Origin: Desulfosarcina alkanivorans
GTDB lineage: Bacteria > Desulfobacterota > Desulfobacteria > Desulfobacterales > Desulfosarcinaceae
Length of the DNA stretch: 64,000 nucleotides
Direction of reading: 5' to 3'
NCBI RefSeq assembly: GCF_009688945.1
Contig: NZ_AP021874.1
Span: forward strand, 3,286,001 to 3,350,000
In this document: piece by piece, positions 20,522 to 29,889 of the stretch
How positions within the stretch are numbered: position 1 is the stretch's first letter
Layout: each line of letters begins with the position of its first letter
Translations under genes and position numbers: made by a program
Notes under the pieces: generated by a model
Database searches by the model: none
Seen by the model: the letters and a program-made list of their open reading frames with translations, nothing else
Told to the model about the DNA's origin: nothing

Positions 20522-20935
20522 TCAGGGCGCCGGTGGTGTAAAAGGGCGCGGCCGCACCCAGAACCAGCCCGCCACGACGGCAGCCCCGAAGGCGGTATAG
20601 CACAGGACAAACACCCATTGTGGCGCCTGATAGTATAAAACCGCCTCGAGCCAGTGGGAGATGAAAGCACCCGGGTAGTGGCGGTCGCCGGCCCGTTCGC
20701 GCAGCAGCGCTTCAATCGACGTGAGCGGGCAGATAGCGCCCAGCCAGGACTGCACGACCACCACGGCGATGGCCGCCAGGTGGGCCAGCCGAAACCACGG
20801 ATTTCGAACCCACGACCACCGGAGCACCCGGCCGATAAAAACAAGCAGGAGCCCGGCGACAACGAAGGCCACGAACAGGATGTGCACCAGCAGGAGCCCA
20901 TCTGCCGCTATTCGATAAAGGGTGGAGGATGTCAT
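20522..20935 (-). CDS. DUF2784 membrane protein
   Basis: A 137-residue protein with about four membrane helices. The pattern LLLVHILFVAFVVAGLLLV, WSWVRNPWFRLAHL, QSWLGAICPLTSIE is typical of DUF2784. Function is unknown. It follows the response regulator gene by about 45 bases on the same strand and may be co-transcribed. A longer start at 20962 is possible; neither start has a strong ribosome site. Confidence 0.8.
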   Translation of the reverse strand: MTSSTLYRIAADGLLLVHILFVAFVVAGLLLVFIGRVLRWSWVRNPWFRLAHLAAIAVVVVQSWLGAICPLTSIEALLRERAGDRHYPGAFISHWLEAVLYYQAPQWVFVLCYTAFGAAVVAGWFWVRPRPFTPPAP

Positions 20936-20980
20936 CGCAGCACCCGGGGGGTGTTTAGACAAGTGGCGTTTATCCGTGCA

Positions 20981-22372
20981 TTACGAACGCATCTGCTGGA
21001 CGTCGATGCCGTAGCGCCGGATGATCTTTTGCAGGCTCTGGCGTTTCATGCCGCTGAGCTGGGCGGCCGCCGACACGTTGCCGCCGGTCTTGCCGAGCAG
21101 CCGGTTCAGGTATTCCAGGGTGAACACCCCGATGGCCTGCTCCTTGAGTTCCTGGTACGGTTTATCCAGGTCGATCAATTCGGTCGAGCACACTGCGGGC
21201 AGGGAGTCCTCCGCCAGGTGGGCCGTCGAAATCCGGTCGTCGGGGACAACCGCGTACCACCCCCGTATCAGGTTTTCCAGCTGACGGGTGTTGCCGGGCC
21301 ATTGCCGGCCCACCAGGTGATTCAGGACGCCCGGGGTAACGCTCTTTCTGGCCTTGTCCTGTTCCGATGCCACCCGTTCGAGAAAATGATCGACCAGCAG
21401 GGGGATATCCTCACGAATCTGATCGAGGGAAGGCATGGTCAGGGTGGCCACTTTCAGGCGGTAGAACAAATCTTCCCGGAAACGGTTTTCCTTTATTTTC
21501 AGCTCGAGATTCCGGTTGGTGGCCGCAATGATGCGCGTGTCCACCAGGTGGCTCCGGTTGCAGCCCAGCGGCCGTATCTCTTTGTCCTGCAGGACACGCA
21601 GCAGCTTGGTCTGGACCGGCAGGTTCAGGTCCCCGATTTCGTCAAGGAAAATGGAGCTGTGGTTGGCCTGGTCGAACATGCCGAGATGGTCGTCGGTGGC
21701 ATGGGTGAACGCACCCTTGCGGTACCCGAACAACTCACTCTCCAGAATACTTTCCGGCAGGGCCGGACAGTTGACCGTTATCAGCTTTCGGTGTCCCCGC
21801 CGGCTGAGCTGGTGAATGGCCTGGGCGGCAAGGTCTTTGCCCGTGCCGGTATCCCCGCGGACGAGCACCGTGACATCGGATTGGGCCAGCATGTGGATTT
21901 TCTCGAATACCGCCCGCATGGGCCGGCTACGGCCGACCATGCTGCCGGCAGTTTCGGTTCGGCTCACGGCTTCGCTCAGGCGGGCGTTCTCCCTCACCAG
22001 CCGGTTTAGCTCCAGCCCCTTTCTGAGCAGGTGGATCAGCCGGTCTTCGTCCACCGGTTTCTGGATCAGATCGTAAGCGCCTTTTTTTATGGCCTCCACG
22101 GCTTTTTCAATCGTGCCGTAAGCGGTCATGATGATAACGGTGACGGCCGGATCCAGGGATTTGATCCGTTCGAGCAGCGTGAGGCCGTCCATGTTGGGCA
22201 TGAGAACATCGGCCAGGACGACATCGACGGCCTCTTTCGACAGGATGTCCAGCGCCTGGAAACCGTTTTCCGCGGTCAGGACGCGGCAGTCGATATCCAT
22301 GCGGATGGTTCGCCGGAGTCCGTGAACCAGATCGGATTCATCATCGACGACCAGGATGGTGTCGCCTGCCAT
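20981..22372 (-). CDS. Sigma-54-dependent response regulator (NtrC family)
   Basis: A 463-residue activator. The receiver domain has the DD pair at residues 10-11 and the phospho-acceptor Asp55 (LADVLMPNMDG). The AAA+ domain has Walker A GDTGTGKD and Walker B IFLDEIGDL. The sigma-54 contact loop reads GAFTHA rather than the usual GAFTGA. A Fis-type DNA-binding helix pair (GNVSAAAQLSGMKRQSL) closes it. The start at 22372 follows GGGAGG. The sigma-54 promoter before the exporter operon and the nearby kinase make this its probable regulator. Confidence 0.92.
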   Translation of the reverse strand: MAGDTILVVDDESDLVHGLRRTIRMDIDCRVLTAENGFQALDILSKEAVDVVLADVLMPNMDGLTLLERIKSLDPAVTVIIMTAYGTIEKAVEAIKKGAYDLIQKPVDEDRLIHLLRKGLELNRLVRENARLSEAVSRTETAGSMVGRSRPMRAVFEKIHMLAQSDVTVLVRGDTGTGKDLAAQAIHQLSRRGHRKLITVNCPALPESILESELFGYRKGAFTHATDDHLGMFDQANHSSIFLDEIGDLNLPVQTKLLRVLQDKEIRPLGCNRSHLVDTRIIAATNRNLELKIKENRFREDLFYRLKVATLTMPSLDQIREDIPLLVDHFLERVASEQDKARKSVTPGVLNHLVGRQWPGNTRQLENLIRGWYAVVPDDRISTAHLAEDSLPAVCSTELIDLDKPYQELKEQAIGVFTLEYLNRLLGKTGGNVSAAAQLSGMKRQSLQKIIRRYGIDVQQMRS

Positions 22373-22517
22373 CACAAAAACCTCCCAGGCGGATGCGTCT
22401 GTCGGAGCAGTTCGCAACAATCTGCTCCGGGGGTGTGGATGAGTGCCCGCTTCATCCATCGGTGAAGCGGCCGTTCGACCGGGGTTGCCCCGGACAAAGC
22501 AACGGGCGTGCTGTGCG

Positions 22518-22883
22518 TCAGCTGCCGGTAATCCGCTCGAGCGTCTCCTGCTCGGTCTTACAATCGATACAATAGCTGGTGACGGACCTGGCCTTCAGGC
22601 GGGCGAGGCCAATCGGTTCTTCGCAGTTTTCGCAAATGCCGTAGGTTCCGTCGTCGATAGCCTGAAGTCGTTTTTGGATTTTGCCGATCAGTCGCCGTTC
22701 TCGATCCCGAAACCGCCACTTGTTGTTGCGGGCCTGCGCTTCCGTCGCCCGGTCCAGCGGATCGGCCTCGGTGTCCATCGCCTCGCCGAGAATCTCTTCA
22801 ACGGCAAGATCTGCCTTGGCCAGCAATTCTTCCAGTTCTCGCTGCAATATATTCTGAAAATAGTCGAGATCTTTTTTTTTCAT
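22518..22883 (-). CDS. DksA/TraR-family zinc-finger protein
   Basis: A 121-residue protein with an N-terminal coiled coil and a C-terminal four-cysteine zinc finger. The finger reads CENC, then 17 residues, then CIDC, with the family words DGTYGICENCEEPI and ARLKARSVTSYC. Members bind RNA polymerase through the secondary channel and act with ppGpp, or serve as structural relatives. I chose the second ATG (22883), which has GGGAG at proper distance. It is a single gene; the response regulator lies downstream on the same strand. Confidence 0.88.
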   Translation of the reverse strand: MKKKDLDYFQNILQRELEELLAKADLAVEEILGEAMDTEADPLDRATEAQARNNKWRFRDRERRLIGKIQKRLQAIDDGTYGICENCEEPIGLARLKARSVTSYCIDCKTEQETLERITGS

Positions 22884-22932
22884 GGGCATCTCCCGTTTGA
22901 TAATGGTTGCATCAATTTAACATCAAACTTCG

Positions 22933-23751
22933 ATGAATCAAGAGGGTAACGAGAAACTAACCCAAACCGGTCAGGGGGACGACGGCGCCGTCAGCCGGTT
23001 CCGGATGGTCCTCACGAAAGGGGGCATTTACCGGTTGCCCAAAGTGACCGCCGGACGTTATGATAAAGAATCAGCCTTCGACAACCTCAGCGGCGCGCTG
23101 CTTCGCTTCCCGGCAACCGCCAGGTGTCCGTTCATGATGAAAGGCGCTCCCGGAAAAATAACCTCACCCACCGGGGCCGGAGCGGGTGCACGCTCCCGGG
23201 CCCGGAAATGGCATGCGTCCAACTGCGCCCTGGCCCGCCTGTTGAACGGCCATCGCCGGGAACTTCAACACGCCGTGGCGATGGCGGCGGATATCCGCCG
23301 GGGAATAGACAGGCTGGCGTCATCGATGACCGCTTTGTGCCGCCGGACCTGCCGTTTTTGCCCGGAACCGTGCTGCATCACCAACACGGTATGGATCGAT
23401 TTTCGGGATCTGCTGTACCTCCATCTGCTCGACGAACCCATCCCCCCTTGCCAGGCGGCATCCGATCCCGGAGAGGCCTGCCCGTTTTTAAGCCATCGCG
23501 GATGCCTCCTGCCGCTCCGCATCCGGCCGTGGATGTGCATCCGGTATCTCTGCCCGACGCAACGGGCCGTTCTCCATAGCAAAGGACGGCCCGCAACGGC
23601 CGTCCTGCTCGATCAGATTGAACGCATCGACAACAACCGCCTCCGCCTGGAAACGGAGGTCATCCGCTGTATCAGGCGATGGCGTCAACCATCACCATCA
23701 TCTTCTCCTGCATGTTCCCGGCAACGGCCATGCGGTCGTGACCAGCCTTGA
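22933..23751 (+). CDS. YkgJ-type cysteine-cluster (Fe/Zn-chelating) protein
   Basis: A frame of up to 272 residues. The core from about residue 130 has CRRTCRFCPEPCC, then PCQAASDPGEACPFLSHRGCLLP and RPWMCIRYLC. This is the CxxCxxCC-type metal-binding pattern of the YkgJ family, whose role is unknown. The first 90 residues are Pro/Gly/Arg-rich and not family-like, so the true start may be one of the internal codons, for example the ATG at 23005. The last 25 residues overlap a minus-strand frame and may be read-through. Confidence 0.6.
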   Translation: MNQEGNEKLTQTGQGDDGAVSRFRMVLTKGGIYRLPKVTAGRYDKESAFDNLSGALLRFPATARCPFMMKGAPGKITSPTGAGAGARSRARKWHASNCALARLLNGHRRELQHAVAMAADIRRGIDRLASSMTALCRRTCRFCPEPCCITNTVWIDFRDLLYLHLLDEPIPPCQAASDPGEACPFLSHRGCLLPLRIRPWMCIRYLCPTQRAVLHSKGRPATAVLLDQIERIDNNRLRLETEVIRCIRRWRQPSPSSSPACSRQRPCGRDQP

Positions 23752-23929
23752 GCCGCCGGCCCAGCCGGCTGCCGGCTTCTACGGCGGCAGCCGTCACCGC
23801 GGGATGCCGGTTCACCTCCGGGATGATGTCCGCGGAAATCTCGACGCCCGCGTCATGAATCATACTGGGAATACCCAGATGGCAGGTCTCTCCGTATCCG
23901 TTGCTGTTCTGCAGACAAGGTCTGCTCAT
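23672..23929 (-). CDS. Hypothetical protein or gene fragment
   Basis: An 85-residue frame with natural-looking composition (GIPSMIHDAGVEISADIIPEV and ending MQEKMMVMVDAIA). It overlaps the 3' end of the YkgJ-type gene by 80 bases on the other strand. No family is recognised and no ribosome site is evident. It could be a real small gene, the end of a lost gene, or chance. Confidence 0.3.
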   Translation of the reverse strand: MSRPCLQNSNGYGETCHLGIPSMIHDAGVEISADIIPEVNRHPAVTAAAVEAGSRLGRRLKAGHDRMAVAGNMQEKMMVMVDAIA

Positions 23930-23930
23930 A

Positions 23931-24047
23931 AAGGGTAGATTTTGGTCCAGGCCAAGGCCGCAGCAATATCGGAACCGGAGGCGCAGCAGCGCTACGTCGA
24001 GGATTTCAATATTGTGAGAACGCCGGCCGGGGCCGAAAGATGCCCTT
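23931..24047. repeat. Fold-back intergenic repeat, copy B
   Basis: The left end AAGGGTAGATTTTGG is roughly complementary to the right end (GAAAGATGCCCTT). Inner arms CAATAT and ATATTG surround a centre GGAACCGGAGGCGCAGCAGC that is nearly the same as in the copy at 10658. It sits just past the end of the lpd gene. Confidence 0.65.
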
Positions 24048-24059
24048 TAGGGGCGGACA

Positions 24060-25472
24060 TCAAGACGTGTAGATGGAGCATTTTCTTACATTCATGGCCG
24101 CCTCCTGAAGCGCTTCGGCGAAGGTGGGGTGGCCATGGATGGTGCGCGAGATGTCCTCGCTGCTGGCACCGAACTCAAGGGCCAGCACGCACTCGGCAAT
24201 CATGTCCGCCGCCCGGGGGCCGATGATGTGGACGCCCAGGATCCGGTCGGTCTTGCCGTGAGCGATGAGCTTGACGAAGCCGTCGGTTTCCCCCATGCAG
24301 CGGGCCCGCCCGGCACCGGAAAACGGAAAGCTGCCCACGCAATAGGGAATTTCGCGTTCACGCATCTGCTCCTCCGTAAGGCCTACGCTGGCGACCTCGG
24401 GCCAGGTATAGACCACCGCCGGGATGGTGTCGTAGTTGACTTCACCGGCCCGCCCGGCCATGCACTCCACGGCCGCGGTGCCTTCGGCGGAGGCCTTGTG
24501 GGCCAGCATGGGCCCGGGAATCAGGTCGCCGATGGCGTAGATGCCGTCGACACTGGTGCGGTAGGTTTCGTCCACCAGGATCTGGCCCGTCCCGGGATCG
24601 GTTTCGATGCCCAATTCCTCGATGCCCAGCCCCCGGACCAGGGGACGCCGGCCGACAGACACCAGCAGCCGGTCGAAGGTCATCGTTTCGGTGCTTCCCC
24701 CGCTTTCCAGAAGGGCTTTGACCTTGTTGCGCACCACCCTGGCCTCGACCACCCGGGTATTGAGCTTGAACGCCAGACCCTGCTTTTTTAGGATTCGGTC
24801 CAGGGTCCGCCCCACCTGGCCGTCCAGGGTGGTGGCGATCTTGGGAAGCATCTCGACCACGGTCACCGTTGATCCCAGCCGGTTCCAGACCGAGCCCAGC
24901 TCCAGGCCGATGTAGCCGCCGCCCACGATACCCAGATGCCCGGGCACGGCGTCGAAATCAAGGGCCTCGGTGGAGCTGACGATATGCCTGCCGTCGAATT
25001 CCAGTCCCTTCACCTCGATGGGCTCGGAACCGGTGGCCAGCAGGATATTTTGGGTCGACAGGGTGGTTGTCTTCTTTTTGCCCGTGTCCACCTCGACGGT
25101 GCCTGCCGCCGGCACGGACGCCGTTCCATGAACGACCTCGATCCCGTTGCCCTCGAGCAGCTTGCGCACGTTTTCGGTCAGGTCCGCCACGACCTTGTCC
25201 TTGCGGGACAGCATGGCCTTGAGGTCCAGGGAGACCTTGCCGGTCTTGATGCCGTATTCGGCAAAGCGTTCCCGGGCCAGGTGGTAGTACTCGGAGGCGT
25301 CCAGCAGGGCCTTGCTGGGAATGCAGCCCACGTTCAGGCAGACGCCGCCCAGCCGGGAGGCCTTTTCCACCACGGCGGTCTTCAGGCCGAGCTGGGTGGC
25401 GCGAACGGCCGCCACGTATCCGCCGGGTCCGGAACCGATGATCACCAGGTCGAACTGCGCTTGCTCTGCCAT
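24060..25472 (-). CDS. lpdA: Dihydrolipoyl dehydrogenase (E3)
   Basis: A 470-residue flavoprotein that reoxidises the lipoyl arm of 2-oxoacid dehydrogenases with NAD. FAD site GSGPGGYVAA, redox disulfide GGVCLNVGCIPSK, NAD site GGGYIGLELG, and the C-terminal active-site HGHPTFAEALQEA are all present. Length is normal. It follows the sucB gene by two bases, so E2 and E3 are translated together. Its role in the 2-oxoglutarate dehydrogenase complex follows from the operon. Confidence 0.95.
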   Translation of the reverse strand: MAEQAQFDLVIIGSGPGGYVAAVRATQLGLKTAVVEKASRLGGVCLNVGCIPSKALLDASEYYHLARERFAEYGIKTGKVSLDLKAMLSRKDKVVADLTENVRKLLEGNGIEVVHGTASVPAAGTVEVDTGKKKTTTLSTQNILLATGSEPIEVKGLEFDGRHIVSSTEALDFDAVPGHLGIVGGGYIGLELGSVWNRLGSTVTVVEMLPKIATTLDGQVGRTLDRILKKQGLAFKLNTRVVEARVVRNKVKALLESGGSTETMTFDRLLVSVGRRPLVRGLGIEELGIETDPGTGQILVDETYRTSVDGIYAIGDLIPGPMLAHKASAEGTAAVECMAGRAGEVNYDTIPAVVYTWPEVASVGLTEEQMREREIPYCVGSFPFSGAGRARCMGETDGFVKLIAHGKTDRILGVHIIGPRAADMIAECVLALEFGASSEDISRTIHGHPTFAEALQEAAMNVRKCSIYTS

Positions 25473-25474
25473 TT

Positions 25475-26725
25475 TTACACCTCCAATGCCATGCGTTCCG
25501 GGTTTTCGACGAACTCTTTGACCCGCTTGAGAAAGGTGACCGCCCCCTTGCCGTCCACGATGCGGTGATCGTAGCTCAGCGCCACATACATCATGGGCCG
25601 GATGACGATCTGGTCGTCGACGACCACCGGCCGTTTTTCGATCTTGTGCATGCCCAGGATGCCGCTCTGGGGGATGTTGAGGATGGGGGTGGACAGCAGG
25701 CTGCCATAAACGCCGCCGTTGCTGACCGTAAAAGTGCCGCCTTCCAGGTCGGCCAGTTCCAGCCGGTTCTCCCTGATCTTGGCCACGTAATCCACGATGG
25801 CCTGTTCCACGCCGGCGAAGCTCAGGTGCTCGGCATGGCGGATCACCGGCACCACCAGCCCCCGGGGGGTGCCCACGGCCACGCCGATATGCTGGTAGTT
25901 GTGGTAGACGATGTCATGGCCGTCGATGAAGGCGTTGATCTCGGGCACCTCCTTGAGGGCCGCCACACAGGCCTTGACAAAAAAAGACATGAATCCGAGG
26001 GAGACGTCGTGGCGTTTCTGGAAGGCCTCCTTGTACAGGGAGCGGATCTCCATGGCCCGGGACATGTCGATCTCGTTGAAAGTCGTGAGCATGGCCGTGC
26101 TCTGCCGGGACTCCAGCAGCCGTTCGGCGATGCGTTTGCGAATGGGCGTCATGGGTTTGCGTTCTTCCATGGCGGCCGCTGACGTCGGGTCGGTCGCCGC
26201 AACGGGTGATGAGGGCGCCTCGGGGATGCCTGCCGGCGCATGCTCCAGGTAAAGCAGCACGTCTCCCTTGCTGATGCGACCGCCGGGGCCGGAGCCCTGA
26301 ATTTGGGACGCATCCAGGTTCTTCTCGGCGACAAGGCGGCGCACCGACGGAGCGAGGGGGATCCCGTCGACGGATGCCGCCGGAGCCGGGGTTGCCGCGG
26401 GGGCAGATGGCGGCGTTGGCGCCGGGGCCGGCGCCTTATCCGGTTCCGGCGCTGCCTCGGCTTTCGGCGGTGCGGCCGCCGCTTCCGCATCGACCGGTGC
26501 AAGGGAGCCCACCACTGCGCCGATGGCCACGGTTTCACCGGCCTGCACCAGGATCGACAAAACCCCGTCCGTCTCGGCCACCACTTCCAGGGTCACCTTG
26601 TCCGTCTCGATGACAAAAAGGGGCTCATCCTTGCGGACGGTGTCGCCGTCCTGTTTGAACCACTCGGCCAGGACCGCTTCCTGAACCGACTCGCCGACAC
26701 TGGGAATCTTGATTTCGATGGACAT
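25475..26725 (-). CDS. sucB: Dihydrolipoyl succinyltransferase, E2 of 2-oxoglutarate dehydrogenase
   Basis: A 416-residue E2. One lipoyl domain holds the lysine in ETDKVTLEV. An Ala/Pro linker follows (about 80-120), then the peripheral subunit-binding domain (APSVRRLVAEKNLDAS, GPGGRISKGD), then the catalytic domain with SYDHRIVDGKGAV. The single lipoyl domain and the catalytic sequence (FNEIDMSRAMEIR) are of the succinyl type. It lies between sucA and lpdA on the same strand, with 385 bases to sucA. Confidence 0.94.
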   Translation of the reverse strand: MSIEIKIPSVGESVQEAVLAEWFKQDGDTVRKDEPLFVIETDKVTLEVVAETDGVLSILVQAGETVAIGAVVGSLAPVDAEAAAAPPKAEAAPEPDKAPAPAPTPPSAPAATPAPAASVDGIPLAPSVRRLVAEKNLDASQIQGSGPGGRISKGDVLLYLEHAPAGIPEAPSSPVAATDPTSAAAMEERKPMTPIRKRIAERLLESRQSTAMLTTFNEIDMSRAMEIRSLYKEAFQKRHDVSLGFMSFFVKACVAALKEVPEINAFIDGHDIVYHNYQHIGVAVGTPRGLVVPVIRHAEHLSFAGVEQAIVDYVAKIRENRLELADLEGGTFTVSNGGVYGSLLSTPILNIPQSGILGMHKIEKRPVVVDDQIVIRPMMYVALSYDHRIVDGKGAVTFLKRVKEFVENPERMALEV

Positions 26726-27110
26726 GCAGGCTCCTTGAAAATAGGGGTTGAGGCTGAAGGGTTGAGGCTGAAGGGTGGGATCCGGCCACCTTCAGCCATT
26801 ATGGCGCCCTCGGCCTGTTTGATTTTACAACGGTGAATATCCAATGCCGAACAAGGAATAGCACGATGGAAAGCGAAGGTGTTCTATTATTTACTCGCTA
26901 TCGCGCAGCGATGCCTTCCTTCAACATTCGATATTCTGAATTGGGTATTCTGCGGTTCATTTTTCAAATAGTTGCCGGTCACGCTGACATCAATGGTCGG
27001 GGTTTGAGAAAATGATCGCGGCTGGAAGCCACTCCAACAATTCCTCAATCGTTCAATTCGGAATTCTGTTCCCGGCCCTCGGACCGCTGTCATCCGCCCT
27101 CCGACTTCCG
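26726..27110. repeat. Intergenic region with tandem and dispersed repeats
   Basis: The gap between sucA and sucB. It has two tandem copies of GTTGAGGCTGAAGG (26748-26775), stretches such as AACATTCGATATTC related to the 5.5-kb repeats, and at 27017-27035 the word CGCGGCTGGAAGCCACTCC. The latter is one arm of the inverted repeat at 63000-63056. No gene is supported. Confidence 0.5.
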
Positions 27111-29840
27111 TCACCCCGCCATCCCCCCGGCCTGGTTATGGGGGCCGATGGCGCGATCGACAATGCCGTCCTGTTCCATTTTATAGACCCTGGGAAAACC
27201 GGTGGCCGGACTGGCCGAGGCGTTTCGGCCCACATAGCCGAGGGGCTTTTTCAGCAGCGCTGCCAGTCTCGGCCGGATGAACTGCCAGGCGCCCATGTTC
27301 TCCGGTTCCTCCTGGACCCAGGTCCAGGCGTTGGCTTTTTTATAGCGGCCGATGACGGCACGGACCGCTTTCTCGGGAAACGGGTAAAGCTGTTCCAGGC
27401 GTAAAATGGCGGTATCGGCGGCGTTGATCTGCTGACGTCGGGTGATCAGCTGGTAGTAGATCTTGCCGCTGCAGAAAATCACCTTCCTGACCGATGCAGT
27501 TGCCTCCGCATCGTCCAGAACCGGTCGAAACCGCCCCCCGGTCAGGTCCTTCAACGATGAAACGGCCATGGGGTGGCGCAAAAGGCTCTTGGGGGTCATG
27601 AGGATCAGCGGTTTTCGAAAAGGGGCTCTGATCTGCCGGCGCAGCAGGTGGAAGTACTGCGCCGGGGTGGTCGGGTTGCCCACCTGCATGTTATCGCCCG
27701 CGCAAAGTTGAAGGAAGCGTTCCAGCCGGGCGCTGGAATGCTCCGGCCCCAAGCCTTCCCAGCCATGGGGCAGCAACAGGGTCAACCCGCACAATTGCTG
27801 CCACTTGTCCTGCCCGCTGGCGATGAACAGATCGATGACGCACTGGGCGTTGTTGACGAAATCGCCGAACTGGGCCTCCCAGAGGGTCAGGGTCTGGGGG
27901 CGGGTCACCGCGTAGCCGTACTCGAAGCCCAGCACACCGGCCTCCGCCAGCAGGCTGTTGAAGACATCGAAGGATGCCTGCCCCGCCTGGAGGTGGTTCA
28001 GCGGGACGTGGGGTTGCCCCGTCTCGTAGTCCCACAACACGCTGTGGCGCTGGCTGAAGGTCCCCCGGCCCACATCCTGGCCGCTGAGACGCACGGTGTG
28101 CCCCTCGGCAAGCAGGGAGGCAAAAGCCAGGGCCTCGGCACCGGCCCAGTCAATACCCTCGCCGCTGGTCGCAGCTTCCAGCCGCTTGTCCAGCACGCCC
28201 TTTAGCCGGGGATGCACGGTGAAGCCATCCGGCACCGCTGCCAGCCGGTTGGCCAGTTGGACGAGCGTGTCCTTGTCCACGGCGGTTTCGACCGGATCGT
28301 GGGTATACGACCCGCTAACCATCTCCCATTCCTTGAAAAACCGGGGTTCGGGGAAAAGGCAGGTCGAACCGTGAATCTCTTCATAGGCCTTATCCAGACG
28401 GCTGTTGATGCTGCGCTCCAAATCGGCCACATCGGTTTTGGAAACGAGCCCGTCAGCCACGAGGCCATCGCCGTAGACCCGGTCCAGCGACGGACGCTGG
28501 CGGATGCGCTGGTACATGGTGGGCTGGGTAAAATAGGGTTCATCGCCCTCGTTGTGGCCGTATCGCCGGTAGCAGACCAGGTCGATGACCACGTCCTTGC
28601 CGAACCGGTAGCGGTAGTCGGCGGCCAGCCGGGCCACATGGACCACGGCCTCCGGATCTTCACCGTGAACGTGAAAAATGGGCACCATGAGCATCTTGGC
28701 CACATCGGTGGAGTAGCGCGTGGAACGCGCATCTTCGGGCAGCGTGGTGTATCCGATCTGGTTGTTGATGATGACGTGCACCGTCCCGCCGGTCCGATAG
28801 CCCTTCAATTGGGACATGTTCAGGGTTTCGGCCACCACCCCCTGCCCGGCGAACGCGGCATCCCCATGCAACAGCACCGGGAGGACCATCTTGTCGCCGC
28901 CGTCGGCCAGGCCATCCTGGCGGGCACGGGCAATGCCTTCCACCACGGGGTTTACCGCCTCCAGATGGCTGGGATTGCTCACGAGATAAAGGGAAAGCGG
29001 GGTGCCGTCCGCCATCCGGTGCTCGGTGAGGTAGCCGATGTGATACTTGACGTCCCCGGATCCCACCAGATCCTGGGGGTCGTAGCAGCTTTCGAATTCC
29101 GAGAAGATCTCTTCGGCCGGTTTTCCCAGGATGTTGCACAGCACATTGAGGCGCCCCCGGTGGGCCATGCCAAGGATGATTTCACGGCATCCGGCCTCAA
29201 CCGCGCGCCGGCGCATGACATCCAGAAAGGGGATCAGGGCTTCCCCCCCCTCAAGGGAAAACCGGGTCACCCCCACGTACTTTTTGTTGAGAAACTTTTC
29301 AAACAGGGAGGCGGCGGCGAGTTTTTTCAGCAGATCGATCCGATCCGCCGCCGACAGATCGGCCCGGTTCTTCACCGGCTCCATGCGCGCCTGCAGCCAC
29401 CGGCGTTCATCGGGATCCTGAAGGTGCATGTACTCCACACCGATGCTGTGGCAATAGGTCTGTTTCAGGCGCCCCACGATCTCCTTCAATGGTGCCGGGC
29501 CCGGTTCGATCAACCCCGGTGCGGCAAAGAGGCGGTCCAGGTCCGCCGTATCCAGGCCGAAGGCATCCAGATCCAGCAGCGGGTGGGCGGTGGGGCAGGC
29601 GGACAGGGGATCCATGCAGGCCAGCAGGTGGCCGATGTCCCGGTATCGGTGGATCAGCGCCCCCACCCGGGCCTGGCGCAGGGCCTGATCCGGGTCGGCA
29701 CCGGCCGGGCCGGTGGCGCCGGCCAGTTCAAACCCTTTGAAAAAAAACTGCCAGTCATCGGAGAGGGACGATGGATCGGACTTGTATTTTCGGTATTGGG
29801 CGTCAATGAAGTCGGCACTCAGGGTTTCAGACAGATTCAT
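27111..29840 (-). CDS. sucA: 2-oxoglutarate dehydrogenase E1 component
   Basis: A 909-residue thiamine-diphosphate enzyme that decarboxylates 2-oxoglutarate and transfers the succinyl group to E2. It has the N-terminal peptide DAQYRKYKSDPSSL, GMAHRGRLNVL, the cofactor region GDAAFAGQGVVAETLNMS with INNQIGYTT, and RYGHNEGDEP. All fit SucA of normal length. The start at 29840 follows AGGAGG; the frame is open further upstream, but that part overlaps the hydrolase gene in another frame. E2 and E3 genes follow. This complex is less expected in a strict anaerobe. Confidence 0.95.
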   Translation of the reverse strand: MNLSETLSADFIDAQYRKYKSDPSSLSDDWQFFFKGFELAGATGPAGADPDQALRQARVGALIHRYRDIGHLLACMDPLSACPTAHPLLDLDAFGLDTADLDRLFAAPGLIEPGPAPLKEIVGRLKQTYCHSIGVEYMHLQDPDERRWLQARMEPVKNRADLSAADRIDLLKKLAAASLFEKFLNKKYVGVTRFSLEGGEALIPFLDVMRRRAVEAGCREIILGMAHRGRLNVLCNILGKPAEEIFSEFESCYDPQDLVGSGDVKYHIGYLTEHRMADGTPLSLYLVSNPSHLEAVNPVVEGIARARQDGLADGGDKMVLPVLLHGDAAFAGQGVVAETLNMSQLKGYRTGGTVHVIINNQIGYTTLPEDARSTRYSTDVAKMLMVPIFHVHGEDPEAVVHVARLAADYRYRFGKDVVIDLVCYRRYGHNEGDEPYFTQPTMYQRIRQRPSLDRVYGDGLVADGLVSKTDVADLERSINSRLDKAYEEIHGSTCLFPEPRFFKEWEMVSGSYTHDPVETAVDKDTLVQLANRLAAVPDGFTVHPRLKGVLDKRLEAATSGEGIDWAGAEALAFASLLAEGHTVRLSGQDVGRGTFSQRHSVLWDYETGQPHVPLNHLQAGQASFDVFNSLLAEAGVLGFEYGYAVTRPQTLTLWEAQFGDFVNNAQCVIDLFIASGQDKWQQLCGLTLLLPHGWEGLGPEHSSARLERFLQLCAGDNMQVGNPTTPAQYFHLLRRQIRAPFRKPLILMTPKSLLRHPMAVSSLKDLTGGRFRPVLDDAEATASVRKVIFCSGKIYYQLITRRQQINAADTAILRLEQLYPFPEKAVRAVIGRYKKANAWTWVQEEPENMGAWQFIRPRLAALLKKPLGYVGRNASASPATGFPRVYKMEQDGIVDRAIGPHNQAGGMAG

Positions 29841-29889
29841 CTTCCACAGCCTCCTATGGACGGTCTCATGGTTATGGACAGGTCGCGCA

